A DNA stretch of 64,000 bases from Eledone cirrhosa. Lineage: Eukaryota > Mollusca > Cephalopoda > Octopoda > Eledonidae. The first letter of the stretch is position 1, and each line of letters begins with the position of its first letter. Where the stretch lies: the NCBI GenBank assembly GCA_964016885.1, contig OZ024740.1:1846095-1910094 (forward strand), read 5' to 3'. Below the pieces are notes generated by a model. The model worked only from the letters and a program-made list of their open reading frames with translations. It was not told the DNA's origin and made no database searches. A program made the position numbers and the translations under genes. Shown here piece after piece: positions 37,401 to 50,524 of the stretch.

Positions 37401-40400
37401 GTTACTACTGTCCTCTATGACTCTATGCCACTATAGTTTGGAATCGGTTAGTTACTACTGTCTTCTATGACTCTATGCCACTATTGTTTGGAATCGGTTA
37501 GTTACTACTGTTTTCTATGACTCTATGCCACTATTGTTTGAAATCGGTTAGTTACTACTGTCCTCTATGACTCTATGCCACTATTGTTTGGAATCGGTTA
37601 GTTACGACTGTCTTCTATGACTCTATGCCACTGTTGTTTGGAATCGGTTAGTTACTACTGTCTTCTATGACTCTATGCCACTATTGTTTGGAATCGGTTA
37701 GTTACTACTGTCCTCTATGATTCTATGCCACTATTGTTTGGAATCGGTTAGTTACTACTGTCCTCTATGACTCTATGCCACTATTGTTTGGAATCGGTTA
37801 GTTACTACTGTCTTCTATGACTCTATGCCACTATTGTTTGAAATCGGTTAGTTACTCCTGTCTTATATGACTCTATGCCACTGTAATCGGTTAGTTACTA
37901 CTGTCTTCTATGACTCTACGCCGCTATTGTTTGAAATCGGTTAGTTACTACTGTCTTCTATGACTCTATGTCACTATTGCTTAGAATCGGTTAGTTACTA
38001 CTGTCTTCTATGACTGTATGCCGCTATTCTTTGAAATCGGTTAGTTACTACTGTCTTCTATGACTCTATGCCACTATTGTTTGGAATCGGTTAGTTAATA
38101 CTGTCTTCTATGACTCTATGCCACTATTGTTTGGAATCAGTTAGTTACTACTGTCTTCTATGACTCTATGCCACTATTGTTTGAAATCGGTTAGTTACTA
38201 CTGTCTTCTATGACTCTATGCCACTATTGTTTGGAATCGGTTAGTTACTACTGTCTTCTATGACTCTATGCCACTATTGTTTGGAATCGGTTAGATACTA
38301 CTGTCTTCTATGACTCTATGCCACTATTGTTTGGAATCGGTTAGTTACTACTGTCTTCTATGACTCTATGCCACTATTGTTTGGAATCGGTTAGTTACTA
38401 TTGTCCTCTATGACTCTATGCCACTATTGTTTGGAATCGGTTAGTTACTACTGTCCTCTATGACTCTATGCCACTATTGTTTGGAATCAGTTAGTTACTA
38501 CTGTCTTCTATGACTCTATGCCACTGTTGTTTGGAATCGGTTAGTTACTACTGTCTTCTATGACTCTATGCCACTATTGTTTGGAATCGGTTAGTTACTA
38601 TTGTCCTCTATGACTCTATGCCACTATTGTTTGGAATCGGTTAGTTACTACTGTCCTCTATGACTCTATGCCACTATTGTTTGGAATCAGTTAGTTACTA
38701 CTGTCTTCTATGACTCTATGCCACTATTGTTTGGAATCGGTTAGTTACTACTGTCTTCTATGACTCTATGCCACTATTGTTTGAAATCAGTTAGTTACTA
38801 CTGTCTTCTATGACTCTATGCCACTGGAATCGGTTAGTTACTACTGTCTTCTTTGACTCTATGCCACTATTGTTTGGAATCAGTTAGTTACTACTGTCTT
38901 CTATGACTCTATGCCACTGTTGTTTGGAATCGGTTAGTTACTACTGTCTTCTATGACTCTATGCCACTATTGTTTGGAATCGGTTATTTACTACTGTCTT
39001 CTATGACTCTATGCAACTATTGTTTGGAATCAGTTAGTTACTACTGTCTTCTATGACTCTATGCCACTATTGTTTGGAATCGGTTAGTTACTACTGTCTT
39101 CTATGACTCTATGCCACTGTTGTTTGGAATCGGTTAGTTACTACTGTCTTCTATGACTCTATGCCACTATTGTTTGGAATCGGTTAGTTACTACTGTCCT
39201 CTATGATTCTATGCCACTATTGTTTGGAATCGGTTAGTTACTACTGTCTTATATGACTCTATGCCACTGGAATCGGTTAGTTACTACTGTCTTCTATGAC
39301 TCTATGCCACTATTGTTTGGAATCGGTTAGTTACTACTGTCCTCTATGACTCTATGCCACTATAGTTTGGAATCGGTTAGTTACTACTGTCTTCTATGAC
39401 TCTATGCCACTATTGTTTGGAATCGGTTAGTTACTACTGTCTTCTATGACTCTATGCCACTATTGTTTGAAATCGGTTAGTTACTACTGTCCTCTATGAC
39501 TCTATGCCACTATTGTTTGGAATCGGTTAGTTACGACTGTCTTCTATGACTCTATGCCACTGTTGTTTGGAATCGGTAGTTACTACTGTCTTCTATGACT
39601 CTATGCCACTATTGTTTGGAATCGGTTAGTTACTACTGTCCTCTATGATTCTATGCCACTATTGTTTGGAATCGGTTAGTTACTACTGTCCTCTATGACT
39701 CTATGCCACTATTGTTTGGAATCGGTTAGTTACTACTGTCTTCTATGACTCTATGCCACTATTGTTTGAAATCGGTTAGTTACTCCTGTCTTATATGACT
39801 CTATGCCACTGTAATCGGTTAGTTACTACTGTCTTCTATGACTCTTCGCCGCTATTGTTTGAAATCGGTTAGTTACTACTGTCTTCTATGACTCTATGTC
39901 ACTATTGCTTAGAATCGGTTAGTTACTACTGTCTTCTATGACTGTATGCCGCTATTCTTTGAAATCGGTTAGTTACTACTGTCTTCTATGACTCTATGCC
40001 ACTATTGTTTGGAATCGGTTAGTTAATACTGTCTTCTATGACTCTATGCCACTATTGTTTGGAATCAGTTAGTTACTACTGTCTTCTATGACTCTATGCC
40101 ACTATTGTTTGAAATCGGTTAGTTACTACTGTCTTCTATGACTCTATGCCACTATTGTTTGGAATCGGTTAGTTAATACTGTCTTCTATGACTCTATGCC
40201 ACTATTGTTTGGAATCAGTTAGTTACTACTGTCTTCTATGACTCTATGCCACTATTGTTTGAAATCGGTTAGTTACTACTGTCTTCTATGACTCTATGCC
40301 ACTATTGTTTGGAATCGGTTAGTTACTACTGTCTTCTATGACTCTATGCCACTATTGTTTGGAATCGGTTAGATACTACTGTCTTCTATGACTCTATGCC

Positions 40401-43400
40401 ACTATTGTTTGGAATCGGTTAGTTACTACTGTCTTCTATGACTCTATGCCACTATTGTTTGGAATCGGTTAGTTACTATTGTCCTCTATGACTCTATGCC
40501 ACTATTGTTTGGAATCGGTTAGTTACTACTGTCCTCTATGACTCTATGCCACTATTGTTTGGAATCAGTTAGTTACTACTGTCTTCTATGACTCTATGCC
40601 ACTGTTGTTTGGAATCGGTTAGTTACTACTGTCTTCTATGACTCTATGCCACTATTGTTTGGAATCGGTTAGTTACTATTGTCCTCTATGACTCTATGCC
40701 ACTATTGTTTGGAATCGGTTAGTTACTACTGTCCTCTATGACTCTATGCCACTATTGTTTGGAATCAGTTAGTTACTACTGTCTTCTATGACTCTATGCC
40801 ACTATTGTTTGGAATCGGTTAGTTACTACTGTCTTCTATGACTCTATGCCACTATTGTTTGAAATCAGTTAGTTACTACTGTCTTCTATGACTCTATGCC
40901 ACTGGAATCGGTTAGTTACTACTGTCTTCTTTGACTCTATGCCACTATTGTTTGGAATCAGTTAGTTACTACTGTCTTCTATGACTCTATGCCACTGTTG
41001 TTTGGAATCGGTTAGTTACTACTGTCTTCTATGACTCTATGCCACTATTGTTTGGAATCGGTTATTTACTACTGTCTTCTATGACTCTATGCAACTATTG
41101 TTTGGAATCAGTTAGTTACTACTGTCTTCTATGACTCTATGCCACTATTGTTTGGAATCGGTTAGTTACTACTGTCTTCTATGACTCTATGCCACTGTTG
41201 TTTGGAATCGGTTAGTTACTACTGTCTTCTATGACTCTATGCCACTATTGTTTGGAATCGGTTAGTTACTACTGTCCTCTATGATTCTATGCCACTATTG
41301 TTTGGAATCGGTTAGTTACTACTGTCTTATATGACTCTATGCCACTGGAATCGGTTAGTTACTACTGTCTTCTATGACTCTATGCCACTATTGTTTGGAA
41401 TCGGTTAGTTACTACTGTCCTCTATGACTCTATGCCACTATAGTTTGGAATCGGTTAGTTACTACTGTCTTCTATGACTCTATGCCACTATTGTTTGGAA
41501 TCGGTTAGTTACTACTGTCTTCTATGACTCTATGCCACTATTGTTTGAAATCGGTTAGTTACTACTGTCCTCTATGACTCTATGCCACTATTGTTTGGAA
41601 TCGGTTAGTTACGACTGTCTTCTATGACTCTATGCCACTGTTGTTTGGAATCGGTAGTTACTACTGTCTTCTATGACTCTATGCCACTATTGTTTGGAAT
41701 CGGTTAGTTACTACTGTCCTCTATGATTCTATGCCACTATTGTTTGGAATCGGTTAGTTACTACTGTCCTCTATGACTCTATGCCACTATTGTTTGGAAT
41801 CGGTTAGTTACTACTGTCTTCTATGACTCTATGCCACTATTGTTTGAAATCGGTTAGTTACTCCTGTCTTATATGACTCTATGCCACTGTAATCGGTTAG
41901 TTACTACTGTCTTCTATGACTCTTCGCCGCTATTGTTTGAAATCGGTTAGTTACTACTGTCTTCTATGACTCTATGTCACTATTGCTTAGAATCGGTTAG
42001 TTACTACTGTCTTCTATGACTGTATGCCGCTATTCTTTGAAATCGGTTAGTTACTACTGTCTTCTATGACTCTATGCCACTATTGTTTGGAATCGGTTAG
42101 TTAATACTGTCTTCTATGACTCTATGCCACTATTGTTTGGAATCAGTTAGTTACTACTGTCTTCTATGACTCTATGCCACTATTGTTTGAAATCGGTTAG
42201 TTACTACTGTCTTCTATGACTCTATGCCACTATTGTTTGGAATCGGTTAGTTACTACTGTCTTCTATGACTCTATGCCACTATTGTTTGGAATCGGTTAG
42301 ATACTACTGTCTTCTATGACTCTATGCCACTATTGTTTGGAATCGGTTAGTTACTACTGTCTTCTATGACTCTATGCCACTATTGTTTGGAATCGGTTAG
42401 TTACTATTGTCCTCTATGACTCTATGCCACTATTGTTTGGAATCGGTTAGTTACTACTGTCCTCTATGACTCTATGCCACTATTGTTTGGAATCAGTTAG
42501 TTACTACTGTCTTCTATGACTCTATGCCACTGTTGTTTGGAATCGGTTAGTTACTACTGTCTTCTATGACTCTATGCCACTATTGTTTGGAATCGGTTAG
42601 TTACTATTGTCCTCTATGACTCTATGCCACTATTGTTTGGAATCGGTTAGTTACTACTGTCCTCTATGACTCTATGCCACTATTGTTTGGAATCAGTTAG
42701 TTACTACTGTCTTCTATGACTCTATGCCACTATTGTTTGGAATCGGTTAGTTACTACTGTCTTCTATGACTCTATGCCACTATTGTTTGAAATCAGTTAG
42801 TTACTACTGTCTTCTATGACTCTATGCCACTGGAATCGGTTAGTTACTACTGTCTTCTTTGACTCTATGCCACTATTGTTTGGAATCAGTTAGTTACTAC
42901 TGTCTTCTATGACTCTATGCCACTGTTGTTTGGAATCGGTTAGTTACTACTGTCTTCTATGACTCTATGCCACTATTGTTTGGAATCGGTTATTTACTAC
43001 TGTCTTCTATGACTCTATGCAACTATTGTTTGGAATCAGTTAGTTACTACTGTCTTCTATGACTCTATGCCACTATTGTTTGGAATCGGTTAGTTACTAC
43101 TGTCTTCTATGACTCTATGCCACTATTGTTTGGAATCGGTTAGTTACTACTGTCTTCTATGACTCTATGCCACTATTGTTTGGAATCGGTTAGTTACTAC
43201 TGTCTTCTATGACTCTATGCCACTATTGTTTGGAATCGGTTAGTTACTACTGTCCTCTATGACTCTATGCCACTATTGTTTGGAATCGGTTAGTTACTAC
43301 TGTCCTCTATGACTCTATGCCACTATTGTTTGGAATCGGTTAGTTACTACTGTCTTCTATGACTCTATGCCACTGTTGTTTGGAATCGGTTAGTTACTAC

Positions 43401-45644
43401 TGTCTTCTATGACTCTATGCCACTATTGTTTGGAATCGGTTAGTTACTACTGTCCTCTATGATTCTATGCCACTATTGTTTGGAATCGGTTAGTTACTAC
43501 TGTCCTCTATGACTCTATGCCACTATTGTTTGGAATCGGTTAGTTACTACTGTCTTCTATGACTCTATGCCACTATTGTTTGAAATCGGTTAGTTACTAC
43601 TGTCTTATATGACTCTATGCCACTGTAATCGGTTAGTTACTACTGTCTTCTATGACTCTATGCCACTATTGTTTGGAATCGGTTAGTTACTACTGTCCTC
43701 TATGACTCTATGCCACTATAGTTTGGAATCGGTTAGTTACTACTGTCTTCTATGACTCTATGCCACTGTTGTTTGGAATCGGTTAGTTACTACTGTCTTC
43801 TATGACTCTATGCCACTATTGTTTGGAATCGGTTAGTTACTACTGTCCTCTATGATTCTATGCCACTATTGTTTGGAATCGGTTAGTTACTACTGTCCTC
43901 TATGACTCTATGCCACTATTGTTTGGAATCGGTTAGTTACTACTGTCTTCTATGACTCTATGCCACTATTGTTTGAAATCGGTTAGTTACTACTGTCTTA
44001 TATGACTCTATGCCACTGGAATCGGTTAGTTACTACTGTCTTCTATGACTCTACGCCACTATTGTTTGAAATCGGTTAGTTACTACTGTCTTCTATGACT
44101 CTATGCCACTGGAATCGGTTAGTTACTACTGTCTTCTATGACTCTATGCCACTATTGTTTGGAATCGGTTAGTTACTACTGTCTTCTATGACTCTATGCC
44201 ACTATTGTTTGGAATCGGTTAGTTACTACTCTCTTCTATGACTCTATGCCACTATTGTTTGGAATCGGTTAGTTACTACTGTCTTCTATGACTCTATGCC
44301 ACTATTGTCTGGAATCGGTTAGTTACTACTGTCTTCTATGACTATGCCACTATTGTTTGGAATCGGTTAGTTACTACTGTCTTCTATGACTCTATGCCAC
44401 TATTGTTTGGAATCGGTTAGTTACTACTGTCTTCTATGACTATGCCACTATTGTTTGGAATCGGTTAGTTACTACTGTCCTCTATGACTCTATGCCACTA
44501 TTGTTTGGAATCGGTTATTACTACTGTCTTCTATGACTCTATGCCACTATTGTTTGGAATCGGTTAGTTACTACTGTCTTCTATGACTCTATGCCACTAT
44601 TGTTTGGAATCGGTTAGTTACTACTGTCCTCTATGAATCTATGCCACTATTGTTTAGAATCGGTTAGTTACTACTGTCTTATATGACTCTATGCCACTGG
44701 AATCGGTTAGTTACTACTGTCTTCTATGACTCTATGCCACTATTGTATGGAATCGGTTAGTTACTACTGTCCTCTATGAATCTATGCCACTATTGTTTAG
44801 AATCGGTTAGTTACTACTGTCTTATATGACTCTATGCCACTGGAATCGGTTAGTTACTACTGTCTTCTATGACTCTATGCCACTATTGTATGGAATCGGT
44901 TAGTTACTACTGTCGTCTATGACTCTATGCCACTATTGTTTGGAATCGGTTAGTTACTACTGTCCTCTATGACTCTATGCCACTATTGTTTGGAATCGGT
45001 TAGTTACTACTGTCCTCTATGACTCTATGCCACTATTGTTTGGAATCGGTTAGTTACTACTGTCTTCTATGACTCTATGCCAGTGGAATCGGTTAGTGAC
45101 TACTGTCTTCTATGACTCTATGCCACTATTGTTTGAAATCGGTTAGTTACTACTGTCTTCTATGACTCTATGCCACTGGAATCGGTTAGTTACTACTGTC
45201 TTCTATGACTCTATGCCACTATTGTTTGGAATCGGTTAGTTACTACTGTCTTCTATGACTCTATGCCACTATTGTTTGGAATCGGTTATTACTACTGTCT
45301 TCTATGACTCTATGCCACTATTGTTTGGAATCGGTTAGTTACTACTGTCTTCTATGACTCTATGCCACTATTGTTTGGAATCGGTTAGTTACTACTGTCT
45401 TCTATGACTCTATGCCACTATTGTTTGGAATCGGTTAGTTACTACTGTCCTCTATGACTCTATGCCACTATTGTTTGAAATCAGTTAGTTACTATTGTCC
45501 TCTATGACTCTATGCCACTATTGTTTGGAATCGGTTAGTTACTACTGTCTTCTGTGACTCTATGCCACTATTGTTTGGAATCGGTTAGTTACTACTGTCC
45601 TCTATGACTCTATGCCACTATTGTTTGGAATCGGTTAGTTACTA
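16461..45644. repeat. Giant satellite array, 50-bp monomer with a 43-bp variant
   Basis: About 29.2 kb are continuous tandem repeat. The 50-bp monomer is GGAATCGGTTAGTTACTACT, then GTCTTCTATGACTCTATGCC, then ACTATTGTTT. A 43-bp form lacks the ATTGTTT block, so GCCACT joins GGAATC directly. By length there are roughly 590 units. Common variants are GAAATC for GGAATC, CATT for TATT, CTCTGCC for CTATGCC, CCTCTATG for CTTCTATG, and TAATACT for TACTACT. Every frame on both strands is closed by stops, so it is non-coding. Monomer types cluster in zones and recur as higher-order blocks. It begins abruptly after AAGATGTGTT and ends mid-monomer at TTAGTTACTA. This could be pericentromeric, centromeric or interstitial heterochromatin. 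Confidence 0.99.
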
Positions 45645-46009
45645 TTTCCTAAAATGTTGTTGTTTTTTTTATTCAAAAACAAGAATTCTATGAAATTATC
45701 CACAAAGTAAATTAGAAACAACTTCTGGTCAACACAATTCCATTCCCAGCTTTGTCAGACAAACCAGTACACATTCACCCACACATATGACCACACTAGT
45801 GAAGTGTCCTATCAACACATTTTGGCATGGTTTTCTACAATGGGATACTGTTCCTGTTGCCACCCACCATACAGGGTGTATATATATATATATATATACA
45901 CACCCACCATACAGGGTGTGTATATATATATATATATATATACACAGAGGTATCCATATCTCTAATGACTTGATTTTTTATTTCATTGTTTTAACTTATA
46001 TATATATAT
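45645..46009. other. Spacer with duplicated CACCCACCATACAGGGTGT plus (TA)n
   Basis: At about 45862-45952, a unit CACCCACCATACAGGGTGT followed by (TA)n occurs twice. The rest is unassigned; no gene is seen. Confidence 0.6.
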
Positions 46010-46145
46010 AGGTACATGGCTTTGTGGTTAGATCATTGGGCTTACAATCATGAGGTTGTGAGTTTGATTCTTGTACCAGACTTTGTATTGTGTTCTTGAG
46101 CAAGACACTTTATTTCACATTGCTCCAGTTTACTCATATATATAT
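46010..46145 (+). mobile_element. tRNA-derived SINE, head and start of body
   Basis: The head GGTACATGGCTTTGTGGTTA carries an A-box-like TGGCTTTGTGGTTAGA, and AGGTTGTGAGTTTGATTC carries a B-box-like element. These are the internal RNA polymerase III promoter boxes. The body TTGTGTTCTTGAGCAAGACA, CTTTATTTCACATTGCTCCA then stops at a short (TA)n run near 46138. It is the same family as 12405-12692. It is not a functional tRNA gene, since no acceptor stem closure is seen. Confidence 0.7.
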
Positions 46146-46540
46146 AATGTTAAAAATACAGAAGGTTATATCCGTAGTAAGTAGAGCACTGAATCCAGAG
46201 GACGGTGTAGAGTTAATTGGTTTACTAATTTGTTGTGGAGCTAACTCTATGTATATGCACACACACATTATAGTTGGCTGGAACACGGAAAAGAGTACAA
46301 CAGTACACCTGATGCATGCAGTTAACACACTCTCATGGCGAAAGTGACACATGTACAGACAGATATACACTCATACAGTGCACTTCAATGCTAGCACATA
46401 TACCAGCACCACTGATAGAGATTCACAGCCACCACCACTCACCCTCATACATCCCTACACTCATGTCTACTTCACTCACACTCCTCCTTATAAGACCCAC
46501 CTTTTTTTTTTGTCTCTTTCAACTTTTCTTTAAAAAAGTG
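46146..46540. other. Unassigned non-coding sequence
   Basis: CA-rich segments lie at 46255-46270 and 46340-46480. No gene is recognised. Confidence 0.4.
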
Positions 46541-46715
46541 GTTAGAATGTCTCAGGAAAGAATCACTGGACAGATTTTACGGGCAAAACCAACTGGCAGG
46601 AGACCCAGGGTAGACCCCAAGCAAGATCATTGGATAACATCTATGATCTTGCCTGGTTTCGCTTGGTGACCCTCTGTCCCCACGACCCTCTCAGGAATAA
46701 GTGGGCAGAGAAGTT
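46541..46715 (+). mobile_element. LINE C-terminal remnant
   Basis: The plus-strand translation RMSQERITGQILRAKPTGRR followed by the nucleotide block CCCACGACCCTCTCAGGAAT matches the remnant at 56412-56760, but with an internal deletion. The GRRPR and DHW motifs resemble the basic tail of RTE-type polyproteins. Confidence 0.7.
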
Positions 46716-46884
46716 GTATTTTCTAACATCATCAGCTACTTTTTGAAAGTTTTGTGCTACTTTTTAATGAAATTGATCTCTCAACCTTGGCTTAAAGTCT
46801 TCATGCCTCATTCTTTCAGTTCTTGTTCTTTGTTTTGAAATAAAATAACATTCTTTAGACTCACTGAGAGCCCCTCCATGAAAA

Positions 46885-47062
46885 TAATTGTTTCTACTTT
46901 CGGCACAAGGCCAGCAAATACCCAGTACATTACTGGTACTTTATTTTATCGACCCCGTAAGGATGAAAGGCAAAGTTAACTTCGGTGGGATTTGAATTCA
47001 GAACATAAAGAGACGTAACTATGCTGGAAAGCATGGCGTCCGACCCTCTACTGATTTTGCCA
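46885..47062 (-). mobile_element. tRNA-derived SINE (AAGGATGAAAGGCAAAGT family)
   Basis: On the minus strand the head has an A-box-like TTGGCAAAATCAGTAGAG and a B-box-like GAATTCAAATCCC. The body contains ACTTTGCCTTTCATCCTTAC and GGGGTCGATAAAATAAAGTA. From memory this is a very common cephalopod SINE type; that supports the taxonomic guess. A diverged second copy lies at 57013-57150. Confidence 0.75.
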
Positions 47063-48049
47063 ATCCACGACCCCTCCATGAAAATAATGTCATGATTAAA
47101 GAGGAGTGTGTGTGTGTATAGTGTCTGTATGTGTGCATATGTGAGATAGGGAGAGAGTGAGGGGGTGTTGTATGTGTGTGAGAGAGTGAAGGGGTGTTGT
47201 ATATGTGTGTTTTAAGGAATTGTGTCAGTCTAGGTGTGGACATCTCTGAGATGAGATGTCTCTAGCATTGGGTGGGGGAGGTCTAATTATGTGTGTGTGT
47301 GTATACATACATGTAGCCGTGTATATGTCTGGATGTGTATACGTGTGGGAGCCTGCTTTTGAAGGTGTGTGTGTATGCTTGTGCATGGCTGTATGGATGT
47401 GATTATTGTAGAGATGTGTTTAAATATGTATCTGTGTACTGGATGTGTTTCTGTGGGGGTGGAAACTTCTGCTGGGTGTGTCTTTGTCTGTTATGGTGAT
47501 GTAGTTAACTTGTTTGGCTGTAGGAGATAATGTGTGTGTAAGACATATGTGTGTTTATGACTGTATACATGTGTGTGTTTGTAAGACATTTATGTATCTG
47601 TGTTAATGACTGTGTGTGTGTTTATGACAGTATGTATGTGTGTGTTTATGACTGTATACATATGTGTGTGTTTGTAAGACATTTATGTATCTGTGTTAAT
47701 GACTGTGTGTGTGTAAGACATATTTGTGTGTGTGTTTATGAATATGACTGGGTGTATGCTGCAATTATGTAGAGAGGTTGAGATGGTTTGTTTTTCTAGA
47801 AACTCTCCTCTTCCTCCCCCTCCAATTGACCGTGTAGTTAGGTGCATGTCTGTTCTATAGTGGGAGGAGGGTGGAATGAGGGAAGACACGTGATGTATTT
47901 AAAGATTTGTAAAAGGGGGTAGCTGAGGAGATGAAGTCAGAGGTGGGAGTGGGGTGTAAGGTAATATAACAGATAGAAATAGTGGTTGGGTGATTGGGGA
48001 AGTAGGGGGAGGTTATTGGGTGCTAATAAGAGAAAGGAAGGAATAAATT
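47063..48049. other. TG-rich and G-rich spacer
   Basis: Imperfect (TG)n covers 47105-47760. It includes a duplicated unit with GTAAGACATTTATGTATCTG (about 47580 and 47675). 47780-48049 is purine-rich and unassigned. Confidence 0.6.
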
Positions 48050-48284
48050 AGTGATGCAGGTGTGTATGTATATAGATAACTTTCTTTTTATTTGCCACCA
48101 GGGCATCAAAGAGTGGGACAAGTACAATGGGGGGAGTTTACATAAAAAGGCGTCCTCAATAAGGAGGAGGCAATAACAAAATATAAAATATAACAAAAAT
48201 AAATTGAAAAACAAAATCCTCAATAAGGAGGAGGCGCCTTGGGGGGTCGCACACACCCCCGAAAAAAGTGTGCAACCCTTCTCC

Positions 48285-49300
48285 TCAGGAGCACAGAGAG
48301 AGGGTGCTCCCATGATCTTTCATCTTCCTCACCTCCAGTCTGATGTAGAGTGAAGGCCCATTCACACGGGCCATTCTCGCCACTTTCACCCACCTTTCAT
48401 AAAAACGGCTGGGGTGCAGCACCTCTCTCTCCATCCTGATCCTTCTTCCGAAATGATATCGGAAGAAAAGGACCAGTTGTTGGCCGGAGAGAAAGGTATC
48501 TGACCTCAGTCCTTTCAGACGCGTCCACCATACAACCTCTTTCGCCATGGCTATTACGCACAGAAACACCGCCTCTCCTTCGTTTTTGAAGAGGGGAGGC
48601 GGCTTGATCATTACAATAGACTCGGTGGTCAACCGGATCGGTCCCACCCTTGACAGCAGTTGTTCGACATAGCCCCACAGATCGGCAATGCCCGAGCAGT
48701 GTACCAATGCGTGTGCAACGGTTTCCTCGTCGCACACGCATCTGGGACAGGTCTTTTTCGAGGGGTCCCTACCCGGGCGCCCGTGTCTGTAGAGCCTTTC
48801 TCGGTAGCACTGCCAGGCCAGGGACCTCTGGAAGTTATCCATGGGTCCTGGGCTGAATGTCCTACCGAACAGGTTGGTCAGTTCGTCTTCCTCCATGCCT
48901 AGGGCATCTCTGAGGGCGTCGTCGCACCTGCTAACCGCCAGCCCTCTATAGAATGACGAGGTGGATTCTCCACTGACCACCGGGTCCGCCTGCCAGAGAG
49001 CCGTGAGCGCCTGGGCACACTCGGTGTGCCAGGCGCCCAGTTTTCTCGGTCTTTGCTTGACCCAGGATTGTAGCTCGGTGAGCGAGACGAGTCTGGGAAA
49101 GGCTCGTCTCACAAACGGGGCCCACACCAGTTGACCGGTGAGGAATACCTGGAGGTGCCGTAGCCTTAATGCGTGTTTACGTATCATTAACCACGGCATC
49201 CCCAGCTCTCCTTTCGAAGGGTGTTGACAGCAGATGGATCTCCTCACCATAGGAGCTCGCTTCTTCCAAAGGAATTGGAAGAGTGCGCGGACAGGCGGTA
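48285..49300 (-). pseudogene. Tx1-like LINE ORF2, C-terminal Cys/His domain
   Basis: This frame continues the RT polyprotein after a one-base shift at about 49285-49300. It contains NFQRSLAWQCYRERLYRHGR and then a Cys/His cluster (CPRCVCDEETVAHALVHC) found in the C-terminal region of Tx1/L1-type ORF2 proteins, where it is thought to bind nucleic acid. The rest is basic and ends at 48285, followed by the 3' UTR. Confidence 0.82.
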
Positions 49301-50524
49301 GTAGATGACGGACGCTATATAAGTGTTCGCCACCTCCACCCGACCTTTCAGGGACAGTTTACACTCGGCCCACTTCTGGGTCAGTGCAAACACCCTGTTC
49401 ATTACCTCACCCCAGTTCTTCTCCAGCTGGAGGTCTGGTCCGAACCAGACCCCGAGCAACTTCACCGGGCCCTCCGTCCAGCGCCCGACGACGCCATCGG
49501 AGAGGATCGATCTGCCCCTCCACGTGCCGAGTTGCAGACCGATCGACTTGTCCCGGTTCAGCTTAGCCCCAGTAAACCTTTCGTACTCCTCCAGTAAGGT
49601 GCCGATTGCCTCGATTTCCGAGGCCGTCGACACCATTACTGTTACGTCATCGGCGTAGGCTGACACCGTTTTCCGCAATCCCGGTTCCAACGGGATGCCC
49701 TGCAACAACTCCAACTTCCGCAGCAGTGGCTCTAGAGTCATTACATACAGAAGGGAGGAGAGAGGGCACCCCTGTCGGATGGACCGCACAATTTCGAACG
49801 GCTCCAAGAAGTAGCCGTTCACCTTGACCCTAGAGCAGATGCGGCTGCTGTGCATGGCATTGATCCAGCCCCTGAAAACGGGTTCGAAGCCTGCCGCCGC
49901 TAGCACCGCATCCAGGTAACCATGGTGGACCCTATCGAACGCCTTAGATTGATCCAAGTTGATCAGGGCTCCATCAAAGCCGGGTTCGTGTCCAACCCTC
50001 TCTATGATGTATCGCATGAGGTGGAGGTTGTCGTGGATGGGCCTGGACGGGATAGCACATGTCTGCGCATCTCCCACCAGGTTGCCCACGACAAGCGCCA
50101 ACCTCTTTGCTAACACCTTGGCCAAAATCTGTAACTCTGTATTTAGCAAAGTTATGGGCCTGAAATTATTTATATCGTCCCCCTTGTTCTCGTCCTTCCT
50201 CACTAGCGTGACTACGCCCTTGGTCACAGTACAGGGAATTCTCCCGTTCTGTTGCCAGTTGCAGTAGACCGCCTCGAGGAGATCGGGGAACAAGTCCGGC
50301 ATAGCTAGATATAGTTCGTATGGAAGACCATCGAGACCCGGGGATTTGCGTTTGCCGCATTGGCTCAGCACGTCCTCTATCTCAGCGGCTGAAATCAGCT
50401 CCTCGCAGGACTTCGCCTCCCTGTCCGAGAGACGCGGCAGGCCGTCGAAGTATGGACCGAAGTCCACGTCCCCAACCGGCCCCTTCAGAACAATCCGGCA
50501 AAGTGCTTTTGAAAAGCCTCGCAC
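49244..50524 (-). pseudogene. Tx1-like LINE ORF2, reverse transcriptase part
   Basis: This 426-codon frame contains KSPGLDGLPYELYLAM, NFRPITLLNTELQILAKVLA, ALINLDQSKAFDRVHHGYLD (first catalytic Asp), SIRQGCPLSSLLYVMTLEPL and SAYADDVTVMV. The YADD codons are at 49646-49657. GCPLS and LEPLL blocks are typical of L1/Tx1-group RTs. The frame ends in out-of-frame sequence near 49285. The true reading shifts by one base there into LFQFLWKKRAPMVRRSICCQ, joining the next segment. Confidence 0.88.

Noticed and set aside
16461..45644. CRISPR array
   Set aside because: Every unit is nearly identical with no unique spacers, and the genome is eukaryotic.
16461..45644. Telomeric repeat (GGTTAG in each monomer)
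   Set aside because: Only one hexamer occurs per 43-50 bp unit, never in tandem.
16461..45644. Hammerhead ribozyme inside the satellite, as in some animal satellites
   Set aside because: Neither strand of the monomer has CTGATGA together with GAAA and a cleavage triplet.
46010..46082. Functional tRNA gene
   Set aside because: A/B-box-like motifs are present, but there is no proper cloverleaf or acceptor stem and it continues into a SINE body.
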